Shown: piece by piece, positions 6,886 to 14,944 of the stretch
How the letters are laid out: every line of letters starts with the position of its first letter
Position numbering within the stretch: position 1 is the first letter of the stretch
Source of the DNA: an uncultured Prevotella sp.
Lineage (GTDB): Bacteria > Bacteroidota > Bacteroidia > Bacteroidales > Bacteroidaceae
Assembly: GCA_946999045.1 (NCBI GenBank)
Contig: CAMQBR010000042.1
Coordinates: 1-16,500 of the forward strand
DNA length: 16,500 nucleotides
Direction of reading: 5' to 3'
Notes under the pieces: model-generated
Databases searched by the model: none
Seen by the model: only the letters and a program-made list of their open reading frames with translations
Told to the model about the DNA's origin: nothing
Position numbers and translations under genes: made by a program

Positions 6886-7758
6886 ATGAGACAATTAAAG
6901 ATTCAGAAAAGCATTACCAATCGTTCAAGTGAAGCATTAGACAAGTATTTAGTTGAAATAGGTCGTGCTCCTTTAATATCTATTGAAGAGGAAATAGAAC
7001 TCGCTCAAAAGATAAAGAAAGGCGGACCTGAAGGAGAAAGAGCCAAAGATAAACTTGTAACAGCTAACTTACGATTTGTAGTGTCTGTCGCAAAACAATA
7101 CCAACATCAGGGACTTACATTGACAGATTTGATAGACGAGGGTAACATTGGGCTCATTAAGGCAGCACAAAAGTTTGATGAAACACGTGGGTTCAAATTT
7201 ATTTCATACGCTGTATGGTGGATACGTCAAAGTATTTTGCAAGCTATCGCAGAACAAAGTCGTATTGTACGTCTGCCCTTAAACCAAGTTGGTTCGCTCA
7301 ATAAAATCAATCATGAGATTAACCGATTCGAACAAGAACACCAGCGTCGGCCATCTATATCTGAACTTTCTGATGCAACCAATATTGATGAAGAAAAAAT
7401 AGGTCAAAGCATGATGGCAGATGGTCATCATGTTAGTATTGATGCACCGTTCCAAGATGGAGAAGAAAATACTATGCTTGACGTAATGCCAAGTGGAGAT
7501 GACAGTAGAACAGACAGATATGTAGACCATGAGTCTATGGCACAAGAACTGAATACTGTGTTAGGAAAAGTATTAAAAGACCGAGAAATTACAATTATCA
7601 AAGAGTGCTTTGGTATTGGCTGTCATGAAAAAGGACTTGAAGAAATCGGAGATCAATTAGGATTGACACGCGAGCGTGTTCGCCAGATTAGAGAAAAGAG
7701 TATTACTAAATTGCGCGACAGTGGCAATGCAAAAATCTTAATGAAATATTTAGGATAA
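6886..7758 (+). CDS. rpoD: Primary sigma factor RpoD (Bacteroidetes type)
   Basis: The 290-aa protein is the vegetative sigma factor that directs RNA polymerase to TTTG / TAnnTTTG promoters. It begins at region 1.2 (MRQLKI, then LDKYLVEIGR) and lacks region 1.1 and the long non-conserved insert of E. coli sigma-70, as is normal in Bacteroidetes. Region 2 covers about 55-125 (NLRFVVSVAKQYQ, DLIDEGNIGLIKA, FDETRGFKFISYAVWWIRQ). Region 3 begins at about 126 (RIVRLPLNQVG). Region 4.2 is the helix-turn-helix at 251-277 (LEEIGDQLGLTRERVRQIRE). Length and motifs are typical. It is transcribed alone: divergent from kdsA upstream and closed by a strong terminator downstream. Confidence 0.97.
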   Translation: MRQLKIQKSITNRSSEALDKYLVEIGRAPLISIEEEIELAQKIKKGGPEGERAKDKLVTANLRFVVSVAKQYQHQGLTLTDLIDEGNIGLIKAAQKFDETRGFKFISYAVWWIRQSILQAIAEQSRIVRLPLNQVGSLNKINHEINRFEQEHQRRPSISELSDATNIDEEKIGQSMMADGHHVSIDAPFQDGEENTMLDVMPSGDDSRTDRYVDHESMAQELNTVLGKVLKDREITIIKECFGIGCHEKGLEEIGDQLGLTRERVRQIREKSITKLRDSGNAKILMKYLG

Positions 7759-7779
7759 AGATTATAGCTTTTATATTTT

Positions 7780-7813
7780 GCCTGCAAAAGTTTTTTGTTT
7801 TGCAGGCATTTTT
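7780..7813 (+). terminator. Intrinsic terminator of rpoD
   Basis: A perfect 10-bp inverted repeat, GCCTGCAAAA (7780-7789) and TTTTGCAGGC (7798-7807), with an 8-nt loop, is followed by ATTTTTG. It starts 21 nt after the rpoD stop codon. The stem is GC-rich at its base, as expected for factor-independent termination, and its A/T flanks could also let it work on the opposite strand. Confidence 0.88.
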
Positions 7814-7814
7814 G

Positions 7815-8660
7815 TTACTTTCTTCAACCATTTCTATTTTATTTAGGAATGCTTGTTATACATATTTACTTTGTATTTGGATAAATTACTCAAAGGCTGT
7901 TCCTTGAATAAATAATAAAGTTTGGTGTCTTATATCGTATTTATTTATCATAATATTGATTATATTTATTATTTCAGTAGATTAACACATATATAATAAG
8001 AAGTTAGGATTTACAGTTAGATTATATAATATAGATACCTACTAAAGTGTTATAGAGATATAGCCATAAGCAAGAATTTGTGAGCAGGTATAAAAACAAA
8101 TAAGCAGCACTCTATTTGTCAAGAAAAATGGTAAGATTTTAACATTTAAGAAACTCTCATAACAGAAAAAGAATACTATACATTTATTTAATATGCAACA
8201 CTTGTTTTTGTCGTCTATACCGCTTTATCATACAAACTCAATGAGTTCATGGTTCTATTCCATACAAATACACTCATAAAACCATCCATTTTATCAAGTT
8301 ATTTCAATGCTTTTTTTCTGAAAAAGCTGTCTTTTCTTAGAGTAAATTCATGTAAATATTAATAATTATTTGATTTATATTAAGTTACACATCAACTCAT
8401 AATTTTATTACTTGTAGCGTTATAAGATAAAATTTCGAATACGCCAAATATAAAGAATCTTTTGTAAAGAAATTTTTATAAAATGAAATTATGAATATAA
8501 CCCCAACCTTTAAATCTACAAACTAAGAAACAAAGCTTTATAAAAAATGTAAGTCAATAACTCGTAAGCTCATTAACCTATAACCATATACACAGCTAAA
8601 TTTGAACTTTGTAAACTCGTAAATATATAATATTTACTATCTATCTGCGTTTATACATTA
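7815..8660. other. About 850-bp gene-free, very AT-rich region with repeated CTCRTAA heptamers
   Basis: No reading frame of 60 codons or more occurs on either strand and no known RNA structure is evident. The heptamer CTCATAA or CTCGTAA occurs five times on the + strand: 8156-8162, 8274-8280, 8396-8402, 8561-8567, 8616-8622. Another copy lies in a different gap at 3446-3452. A 7-bp hairpin at 8309-8327 (GCTTTTT / AAAAAGC, 5-nt loop) and a 13-bp palindrome at 8235-8247 are present. An incomplete -7-like box, GAACTTTG (8604-8611), lies 50 bp before the receptor gene and could be its promoter. Otherwise I see nothing; it may be a long regulatory leader, an unrecognised RNA or decayed sequence. 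Confidence 0.5.
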
Positions 8661-11039
8661 ATGATAAAATTGAGAATATCCATCATACAAATATTTATAC
8701 TTTGTGCTTTAATGGCTCAAAGTCAAACGTTTACGTTCCATGGTAAAGTTATTGATGAGCAGTACAATCCTATAGAATTTGCATCAGTTTCGTGTCTTAG
8801 TCAGGGCAAAACAACGGTTACATCCTTAAAAGGAGAATTTACCCTATTGCTACAATCTGCCGATTCGGTTGTCATAAAATTCTCTATGATTGGCTACAAA
8901 AGTAAGAAGCGTGTGTTGCGGCATCCTCATGGTAAACAAACCTTGCAAGTTATGTTAACTCCCATAAATAATACTTTAGGTGAAGTGCTGGTAAAAGGCG
9001 AACGAATACAAACAGAACAGACACAATACATCAAGGCAGAGCATACCAAGAATATGCCTTCAGCAACAGAAAATATAGTAGAAGACTTGATAAAGACGCA
9101 AGCTGGTGTTTCTTCACATAACGAACTCTCCTCTCAATATAATGTTCGTGGCGGAGCATTTGATGAAAATAGCGTATATATCAACAATATAGAGATATAT
9201 AGACCATTTTTGATAAGGTCTGGACAGCAAGAAGGTTTGTCTATTATCAATCCGGATATGGTTGAAAATATTGGCTTTTCTACAGGAGGATTTGCAGCTA
9301 AATATGGCGATAAAATGTCGTCAGCATTAGATATTACCTATCGGCGACCTAAGTATTTTGAGGCAAATATTGCTACCAGTTTATTAGGGACAAGCTGCTA
9401 TGTGGGCTTTAAAACTAAAACATTATCATGGAGTAATGCCTTCAGATATAAAACCAATAAATATTTGTTAGGTTCATTAGAAACTGAAGGGGAATACAAA
9501 CCAAAATTTCTTGATTATCAATCGTATATGATGTATACGCCTACCAAACATTGGAAGGTGTCATTGATTGGTAATATCTCAGACAATCAATATCTTTTTG
9601 CGCCCAAAAACAGAGAGACATCCTTTGGTACACTAAAAAATATAAAATTGTTTAAGGTATATTTTGCAGGTCAAGAGAAAGACAGATTTATTACTTATTT
9701 TGGCTCATTGGATATTACACACAATTTTAGCGACTCCACCTCGGTATCGCTTTTGGCATCTGCTTTTTCAACAAACGAACAAGAAAAATATGATATTCAA
9801 GGGCAATATTGGCTTACCCAAACTGAAACAAGTAAGAACCTAGGTATAGGTACTTACTTTCAACACGCACGCAACTACTTGAAGGCGCATGTTGAAAATG
9901 TAAAATTAATAGCAAAGCATACCACAAAAAATCATCAACTGGAGACTGGATTGACATATAAAATCGAACATATTATGGAGTGTGCTGCCGAATATGAGAT
10001 GAGAGATTCTAGCGGTTACACCATGCCTCATACAGGAAAAGACCTGTATATGATTTATTCTATGCGTGCAAAAAATAGCTTGAGTGCTACTCGTGTAGAA
10101 ACTTATATACAAGATACTTATAGATTTACAAACAAGAATAACAGAACTTACTATACTTTAAACTATGGAGTACGTACAAGTAACTGGAGTTATAACAAAG
10201 AATTTCTTATCAGCCCGCGTTTATCTTTAGGGATTTTGCCCGCTTTCAGCGAGAACATAACATTTCGTTTAGCCACAGGTTTATATTACCAAACTCCTTT
10301 TTATAAAGAAATAAGAGACACAACAACGATTAATGGCATGACATACGCCAACCTTAACAGCAAGGTAAAAAGTCAACGTTCCATTCATTTTATAGCTGGT
10401 ATGGATTATAGATTTAAGTTAAATCATCGCCCTTTTAAGTTTACAACCGAGTTGTACTATAAGGCTCTTAGCAATTTAATTCCCTATAGCATTAATAATG
10501 TTAAAGTAGTTTACTACGGAGGTAATATGGGAGCAGGGCATGCCATGGGACTTGATTTGAAGCTATATGGTGAGTTTGTTCCTGGGAGAGACTCGTGGAT
10601 TAGTCTTTCGCTTATGGATGCTCATATGAAACTTAATGGAAAAACTGTTTCTTTACCAACCAATCAGCGATATGCTGTAAACCTTTATTTCACCGATTAT
10701 TTTCCTGGAACCGATCGTTGGAAGATGTCTTTGAAGTTAGCTTTTGCTGATGGCTTACCTTTTTCGGCTCCTCATAAAGAGTTAGAATTGAATACTTTCA
10801 GGGCTCCTGCATACAAACGTGTGGACATAGGAATGAGTTATAGGGTGCTTAACAATGACGATAGGAGGAAAAAATCAATCTTTAAGAATATTTGGCTGGG
10901 CATAGATGCACTTAATTTGTTTGGTATCAGCAACGTAAACTCGTATTATTGGATAACAGATGTTACCAATCATCAATACGCAGTGCCTAACTATCTAACA
11001 GGAAGGCGTATCAATAGTCGCATTCTGTTTGAGTTCTAA
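8661..11039 (+). CDS. TonB-dependent receptor with N-terminal carboxypeptidase-like domain
   Basis: The 792-aa protein has a signal peptide (about 1-22, ending LMAQSQ), a carboxypeptidase-regulatory-like beta domain at about 24-100 (GKVIDEQYNPIEFASV ... SLKGEF), and a plug domain at about 127-229 (QYNVRGGAFDENSVYINN, STGGFAAKYGDKMSSALDI). A long beta-barrel follows to the C-terminal phenylalanine (RILFEF). This is the common Bacteroidetes outer-membrane importer type powered by TonB-ExbBD. It is not a SusC protein: it is shorter than usual for SusC and no SusD-like gene follows. The ligand cannot be inferred. The start is the ATG at 8661 after a long gene-free region. The next gene (DUF5103) begins about 55 bp downstream on the same strand, so they probably form an operon. 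Confidence 0.93.
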   Translation: MIKLRISIIQIFILCALMAQSQTFTFHGKVIDEQYNPIEFASVSCLSQGKTTVTSLKGEFTLLLQSADSVVIKFSMIGYKSKKRVLRHPHGKQTLQVMLTPINNTLGEVLVKGERIQTEQTQYIKAEHTKNMPSATENIVEDLIKTQAGVSSHNELSSQYNVRGGAFDENSVYINNIEIYRPFLIRSGQQEGLSIINPDMVENIGFSTGGFAAKYGDKMSSALDITYRRPKYFEANIATSLLGTSCYVGFKTKTLSWSNAFRYKTNKYLLGSLETEGEYKPKFLDYQSYMMYTPTKHWKVSLIGNISDNQYLFAPKNRETSFGTLKNIKLFKVYFAGQEKDRFITYFGSLDITHNFSDSTSVSLLASAFSTNEQEKYDIQGQYWLTQTETSKNLGIGTYFQHARNYLKAHVENVKLIAKHTTKNHQLETGLTYKIEHIMECAAEYEMRDSSGYTMPHTGKDLYMIYSMRAKNSLSATRVETYIQDTYRFTNKNNRTYYTLNYGVRTSNWSYNKEFLISPRLSLGILPAFSENITFRLATGLYYQTPFYKEIRDTTTINGMTYANLNSKVKSQRSIHFIAGMDYRFKLNHRPFKFTTELYYKALSNLIPYSINNVKVVYYGGNMGAGHAMGLDLKLYGEFVPGRDSWISLSLMDAHMKLNGKTVSLPTNQRYAVNLYFTDYFPGTDRWKMSLKLAFADGLPFSAPHKELELNTFRAPAYKRVDIGMSYRVLNNDDRRKKSIFKNIWLGIDALNLFGISNVNSYYWITDVTNHQYAVPNYLTGRRINSRILFEF

Positions 11040-11094
11040 TAATATAAGCTATAAATTATATTCACCTCTAATTAAGTTTTTATCAAAAATAACT

Positions 11095-12360
11095 ATGCTG
11101 ATGTATACAAAAATCAATAGCTTTTTATGCTGTCTTTTTACTTTATATATATTAATAAATCCAATAGCAATTAACGGACAAAATCATGAGATATATAAAG
11201 AATCTATAGCTTCATTACAGGTTGTTGCAGGGAATGATTGGCTCTCCCCCCCTATCATAATGCTTGAAGGAGAACCTATCCATATTGATTTTGATGATTT
11301 GACACATGAGTATCACCGCTATACTTATACCATTGAACATTGCGAAGCTAATTGGAAACCAAGCAAAGAACTCTTTGCAAGTGATTATATAGACGGATTT
11401 TCTGAGGGAAATACCATTGAAAATATGCAGAAATCCATTAATACAAAAGTACAATATACACATTATTCGCTACAGATACCTAATGCACAATGCCAGCTTA
11501 AAATGAGTGGTAACTATAGGTTAACGGTTTATGACGAAAATAATGACAACGAAAAGATACTTACAGCTTGTTTTATGGTAGTAGAACCGTTGGCTACTAT
11601 CAATATGAATGTAATGGTAAATACGGATGTTGATATCCGTAACAAACATCAACAAGTGAACTTGGAAGTTGGTTATAATCATCTTAAAGTTAGTAATCCT
11701 CGTGAACAACTAAAGATGGTTGTGATGCAAAATGGGCAATGGGATGTCAATAGGTATAATATTCAACCTCAATATACGATGCCACATGGACTGCGCTGGG
11801 AGCATAATAGAGCCTTCATCTTTCAAGCTGGCAATGAATATCGTAAGTTTGAAATTTTGGATATTACGCATCCAACATTGGGAGTAGAGCATATTTCGTG
11901 GGATGGTAATAACTTTCATGCCTATTTATGGGCTGACCATCCACGTCAAAGTTATGTTTACGATAAAGATGCCAATGGTGCGTTTTACATCAGAAATAGT
12001 GATAATATGGAGAATAACACAATATGCGAGTACCAAATAGTACATTTCTTGCTATTTGCTCCACAGCAAATAGGCGATGTGTACATTGATGGAGTATGGA
12101 CTAACCATACCCTATTGCCATCTTATAAACTAACATATAACCCTAAAAATCAATGTTATGAGGGGGCTGTTATGTTAAAACAAGGCTATTATTCTTACAA
12201 ATATGTTGTTGTAAACAATAAACATATAGTTGGTTTGGTTAGCACAGAAGGGTGTTTTTACCAAACGGAAAACACCTATCAAGCCCTACTCTACTTTCGT
12301 GGAACAGGCGAACGAACCGACAGATTGGTTGGCTATCAGCAAATAAGCTATCCACAATAA
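11095..12360 (+). CDS. DUF5103 protein, type IX secretion system plug-protein family
   Basis: With the ATG at 11095 the protein has 421 aa; the ATG at 11101 is equally possible. Both give a signal peptide (hydrophobic stretch, then AINGQ). A TTG at 11029 would overlap the receptor gene and place 22 odd residues before the signal, so I reject it. Recognised DUF5103 landmarks are PIIMLEGEPIHIDFDDL (about 53-69), EHCEANW (81-87), SGNYRLTVYDE (138-148), FQAGNEYRKF (243-252) and LKQGYYSYKY (361-370). In Flavobacterium johnsoniae a member called Plug occupies the SprA translocon when no PorV is bound, preventing leakage. The family also occurs widely in Bacteroidetes, so a T9SS role depends on sprA/porV elsewhere in this genome. 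It is the second gene after the TonB receptor. Confidence 0.85.
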   Translation: MLMYTKINSFLCCLFTLYILINPIAINGQNHEIYKESIASLQVVAGNDWLSPPIIMLEGEPIHIDFDDLTHEYHRYTYTIEHCEANWKPSKELFASDYIDGFSEGNTIENMQKSINTKVQYTHYSLQIPNAQCQLKMSGNYRLTVYDENNDNEKILTACFMVVEPLATINMNVMVNTDVDIRNKHQQVNLEVGYNHLKVSNPREQLKMVVMQNGQWDVNRYNIQPQYTMPHGLRWEHNRAFIFQAGNEYRKFEILDITHPTLGVEHISWDGNNFHAYLWADHPRQSYVYDKDANGAFYIRNSDNMENNTICEYQIVHFLLFAPQQIGDVYIDGVWTNHTLLPSYKLTYNPKNQCYEGAVMLKQGYYSYKYVVVNNKHIVGLVSTEGCFYQTENTYQALLYFRGTGERTDRLVGYQQISYPQ

Positions 12361-12459
12361 TATTAAGATTTAAAGAAAGATGATTATTTTCATTGTTAAT
12401 AAAAATTAATATCAAAAGATACAAAGCTACTTCTATAAGAATTTGTCAATCAAATTGCT

Positions 12460-12467
12460 TACCTTTG
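12460..12467 (+). promoter_or_regulatory. -7 box (TACCTTTG) of the tRNA pair
   Basis: TACCTTTG matches TAnnTTTG exactly and lies 21 bp before the tRNA-Thr. A TTTG at 12442-12445 has a spacer of only 14 bp, shorter than usual. A 6-bp inverted repeat, CTTTGC (12463-12468) and GCAAAG (12473-12478), overlaps the box and the expected start point. Confidence 0.6.
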
Positions 12468-12488
12468 CAAACGCAAAGATGAAATGTT

Positions 12489-12561
12489 GCCGATATGGCT
12501 CAGTTGGTAGAGCAACTCATTCGTAATGAGTAGGTCCCCGGTTCGAGTCCGGGTATCGGCT
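12489..12561 (+). tRNA. tRNA-Thr, anticodon CGT
   Basis: A complete 73-nt cloverleaf: acceptor GCCGATA/TATCGGC with discriminator T, D arm GCTC/GAGC, anticodon stem ACTCA/TGAGT with loop TTCGTAA (anticodon CGT at 12522-12524), and T arm CCCGG/CCGGG with loop TTCGAGT. All stems pair perfectly. It reads ACG codons. CCA is not encoded. It is followed after 5 nt by a second tRNA. Confidence 0.97.
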
Positions 12562-12566
12562 CTCTT

Positions 12567-12637
12567 GCGGAATTAGCACATCGGTAGTGCGTGGGCTTCC
12601 CAAGCCTGAGAGGCGGGTTCGATTCCCGTATTCCGCT
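12567..12637 (+). tRNA. tRNA-Gly, anticodon CCC
   Basis: A complete 71-nt cloverleaf: acceptor GCGGAAT/ATTCCGC with discriminator T, D arm GCAC/GTGC, anticodon stem TGGGC/GCCTG (two G-T wobbles at its outer end) with loop TTCCCAA (anticodon CCC at 12599-12601), and T arm GCGGG/CCCGT with loop TTCGATT. It reads GGG codons. CCA is not encoded. It probably shares a transcript with the tRNA-Thr; a run of six T (12643-12648) follows and may help end transcription. Confidence 0.96.
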
Positions 12638-12660
12638 CACCCTTTTTTATATTTTTCCCT

Positions 12661-13212
12661 TTATTTTTCTTTTTGCTCTTTAGTATCATCTGTGAAAAAA
12701 CATTGCATAAGGCAAGCATTTGAATAATTCTTTCCATCGTACAACCATTGAGCAAGTAAGCAAGTCTGCTCGAATCCCATTTTTTTTAATAAATGAATGG
12801 TGTATTGCTGTGAGCAATTTACAATAGCGTATAACTGGTGCAGATGCAATACATTTAGTGCATAATCTATCGTTTTTTTGATAACAGCCTTTCCATAGCC
12901 TTTACCGCGGTGCTTTTCTTGTATAACAATGCCTAACTCTGCACGCTTATGCTGAGGACTAAAGTTTACAATATCAACAATTCCTATGGCATTATGCTCA
13001 TCATCATCAACTATCAATCGAACTTGTTTATCTGTATAAATATCGCCTGACGCATGTGCTATATAGTCATGAAGTACATAACGAGAATATGGAACGTTAG
13101 TAGAACCAACATTCCATAATTGCATATTATTCTCAATTTGATAGAGCAAATCCAAATCTTCAGGCTCCATTGCTCTAAGAGTAACAGAGGGCAGTTTAGG
13201 AAGCAAATTCAT
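12661..13212 (-). CDS. GNAT-family N-acetyltransferase (RimJ/RimL/SpeG-like)
   Basis: The 183-aa cytoplasmic protein has the GNAT fold with the acetyl-CoA-binding motif Arg-Gly-Lys-Gly-Tyr-Gly at 102-107, preceded by the beta-4 strand ELGIVIQ (92-98). A C-terminal LLKKMGFEQ segment (141-149) is typical of the family. The opening 'VTLRAMEPEDLDLLYQIENN' resembles RimJ/RimL ribosomal protein acetyltransferases and SpeG spermidine acetyltransferase; the substrate cannot be chosen from sequence alone. Its ATG overlaps the TAA of the upstream glycosyltransferase by one base, so it is the last gene of the five-gene minus-strand operon. Its end converges on the tRNA pair with only 23 bp between. Confidence 0.9.
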   Translation of the reverse strand: MNLLPKLPSVTLRAMEPEDLDLLYQIENNMQLWNVGSTNVPYSRYVLHDYIAHASGDIYTDKQVRLIVDDDEHNAIGIVDIVNFSPQHKRAELGIVIQEKHRGKGYGKAVIKKTIDYALNVLHLHQLYAIVNCSQQYTIHLLKKMGFEQTCLLAQWLYDGKNYSNACLMQCFFTDDTKEQKEK

Positions 13213-14411
13213 TACTTTAGTATTTCTGTTGCAGTTATCACTATTTGAGTATGGGGATTGTATGTCCCAATCTTAATCCTCTCTTGAGGATTTTGTGCAA
13301 AGATATTAAATATTTGTTTAAATTGATACGCCTCAACATCATAAACTATGCAAATATTTCCTGTGGTAGGTATATCCATGCCTATATGCCCAGTTGGCTG
13401 ATGTGTATAGTCAGCTTCTACAAACTTAGCCTTTAGAGCCTTTCGCTTGGCTATTTTTTTACATTGTTCTATTGATTTTTTTTGACCAATAAATATATAA
13501 AGAGGTGTTATATCTGCCGATGGTCTGAACAATCCCAAGTTTCTTTTAGTTCTACCAATTTGCATTTTCAGCAACGTGATGGTTGCTTTGGAATAGATAG
13601 CCAACTCAATAGGAAAACTTAAGAAGATACTCATACCACCAAAATGCTTCTTAAAGAATATCAACATGGCATTATAGAACACATGAACGTACTTGAAAGA
13701 AGATTTATGAGTACTTTCTCCTTTATAATGAAGTATTTTTAAAGGCAGATACCAGTTATGATAACCCGCCTTTAGTATTCTGTATGACCAATCAATATCT
13801 TCTCCATACATAAAAAAGAGCTCATCTAAAAGTCCGATGTTATCAATAACTTTACGTGGAACTGCACAGAAAGCCCCACTTACAATCTCGATTCTTTCAG
13901 GTTTATCCCATGACAAATGTCCCATATAATAGCGTGCAAAGCGTTTACTCTTTGGATATTTTGTACACAAACCACTCATTTTATAAAAGGCAGTTAATGG
14001 TGTTGGTATTCCTCGTCTTGACTCTTTTGCATCCAATCCTTCTGTAGTAATCATCCTAACTCCAACAGCTCCAAGGTCTTGTTTGCTATCCATAAAGCTA
14101 ATAAGTTGCTGAATAGTGTCTTCTGCCACGATGGTATCAGGATTAATGAGCAGCACATATTTGCCACAACTCTGTTTGATAGCCATATTATTAGCTACAG
14201 CAAAACCCAAATTATGATTACTACTGATAAATGTTACATGTGGAAATTTATTGGTTAGATATTCTACTGAGCCATCTGCCGATGCGTTATCAACAACAAA
14301 TACTTCTGCTGCAATATCCTGCAAAGCTCGTTGTAATGAATAAAGACATTGTTCAACATAATACTTTACATTGTAGTTAACAATAATAACAGAAATCTTT
14401 ATTGCTACCAT
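13212..14411 (-). CDS. Family 2 glycosyltransferase with extra C-terminal domain
   Basis: The 399-aa protein begins with a GT-A fold: ISVIIVNYNV (6-15), FVVDNASADGS (38-48), nucleotide-sugar/metal site INPDT (89-93), and an acceptor-side motif GEDIDWSYR (203-211). It is closest in style to rhamnosyltransferase-like GT2 enzymes that extend surface polysaccharide. Residues about 245-285 contain a weakly hydrophobic stretch that may touch the membrane. The last ~110 residues (from about 290) form a separate alpha/beta segment starting LYIFIG and ending with IVITATEIL; it looks like a degenerate Rossmann-type appendage and is not part of the catalytic domain. It lies 19 nt after the small membrane protein gene and overlaps the GNAT gene. 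Donor and acceptor sugars are unknown. Confidence 0.92.
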   Translation of the reverse strand: MVAIKISVIIVNYNVKYYVEQCLYSLQRALQDIAAEVFVVDNASADGSVEYLTNKFPHVTFISSNHNLGFAVANNMAIKQSCGKYVLLINPDTIVAEDTIQQLISFMDSKQDLGAVGVRMITTEGLDAKESRRGIPTPLTAFYKMSGLCTKYPKSKRFARYYMGHLSWDKPERIEIVSGAFCAVPRKVIDNIGLLDELFFMYGEDIDWSYRILKAGYHNWYLPLKILHYKGESTHKSSFKYVHVFYNAMLIFFKKHFGGMSIFLSFPIELAIYSKATITLLKMQIGRTKRNLGLFRPSADITPLYIFIGQKKSIEQCKKIAKRKALKAKFVEADYTHQPTGHIGMDIPTTGNICIVYDVEAYQFKQIFNIFAQNPQERIKIGTYNPHTQIVITATEILK

Positions 14412-14430
14412 TCTTATATTATTTTACTTT

Positions 14431-14874
14431 TTATTGATGCTCTGTAGTTTCGTTGATACACCTATCTAATGAAGGAAAGACAAAGAACATACACAGAAAA
14501 AGGATGATAGCCATATATCCAAATGCTACTTTCATGAAAAAATAATAAAGCAGCAAATTAACGATTAAAGGCACTTCGATCATTAATAACCTAATACTAC
14601 CCCACTTTAAAAGTACTTTTGCTGCTTGTTTTTTATTTTGATGTAGAGCTGCTTGTATGTGTTTCAGCTTAAAAAGACGCAATGCTAAAGGTGCTAAACA
14701 AATAGTTAATATCTCCATAACAGATAAACAAACAAACTCATATCCGTTCTTTCCTGTCCATATCCCAACAGAAAGCATATCGTTTTCAAATAGAATAATC
14801 AATAATATGGAGAGAATAAGTGGAACGAAAAATATTATCATCAACACACGGTATACATGTCTTAAGTGGTTCAT
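14431..14874 (-). CDS. Small four-helix integral membrane protein of unknown function
   Basis: The 147-aa product has four hydrophobic segments at about 9-29, 45-68, 92-114 and 116-134, with a basic cytoplasmic-type loop between the second and third (LKHIQAALHQNKKQAAK). Both ends are hydrophilic. I recognise no family motif and no catalytic residues. It lies between recR (70 nt upstream) and the glycosyltransferase (19 nt downstream), in the same direction, so it is part of that operon; a role with the glycosyltransferase at the inner membrane is possible but unproven. The ATG at 14874 is the natural start. Confidence 0.82.
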   Translation of the reverse strand: MNHLRHVYRVLMIIFFVPLILSILLIILFENDMLSVGIWTGKNGYEFVCLSVMEILTICLAPLALRLFKLKHIQAALHQNKKQAAKVLLKWGSIRLLMIEVPLIVNLLLYYFFMKVAFGYMAIILFLCMFFVFPSLDRCINETTEHQ

Positions 14875-14944
14875 TTCTACTTTTTATTTATAAGGTTGTA
14901 TCTATTTATTATACTAAAAAAGATGAAGATAGTTTGTTTGAACT

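Noticed and set aside
7869..7877. TTACTTTG considered as a promoter for a transcript after rpoD
   Set aside because: It misses the second base of TAnnTTTG, has no -33 partner and no gene downstream for 780 bp.
8193..8279. 28-codon frame (MQHLFLSS...) in the gene-free region
   Set aside because: Too short, no promoter or ribosome binding site, and no sign of codon bias.
8309..8327. GCTTTTT/AAAAAGC hairpin considered as a terminator
   Set aside because: The stem is mostly A-T and only a weak T-tract (CTTTTC) follows; no gene ends before it.
11029..11094. TTG start of the DUF5103 gene overlapping the receptor stop
   Set aside because: It adds 22 residues before a normal signal peptide; ATG at 11095 or 11101 is sufficient.
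12573..12755. 60-residue frame on the - strand across tRNA-Gly and the end of the GNAT gene
   Set aside because: Its C-terminal part (GIEPASQAW...) is the well-known false translation of an antisense tRNA.
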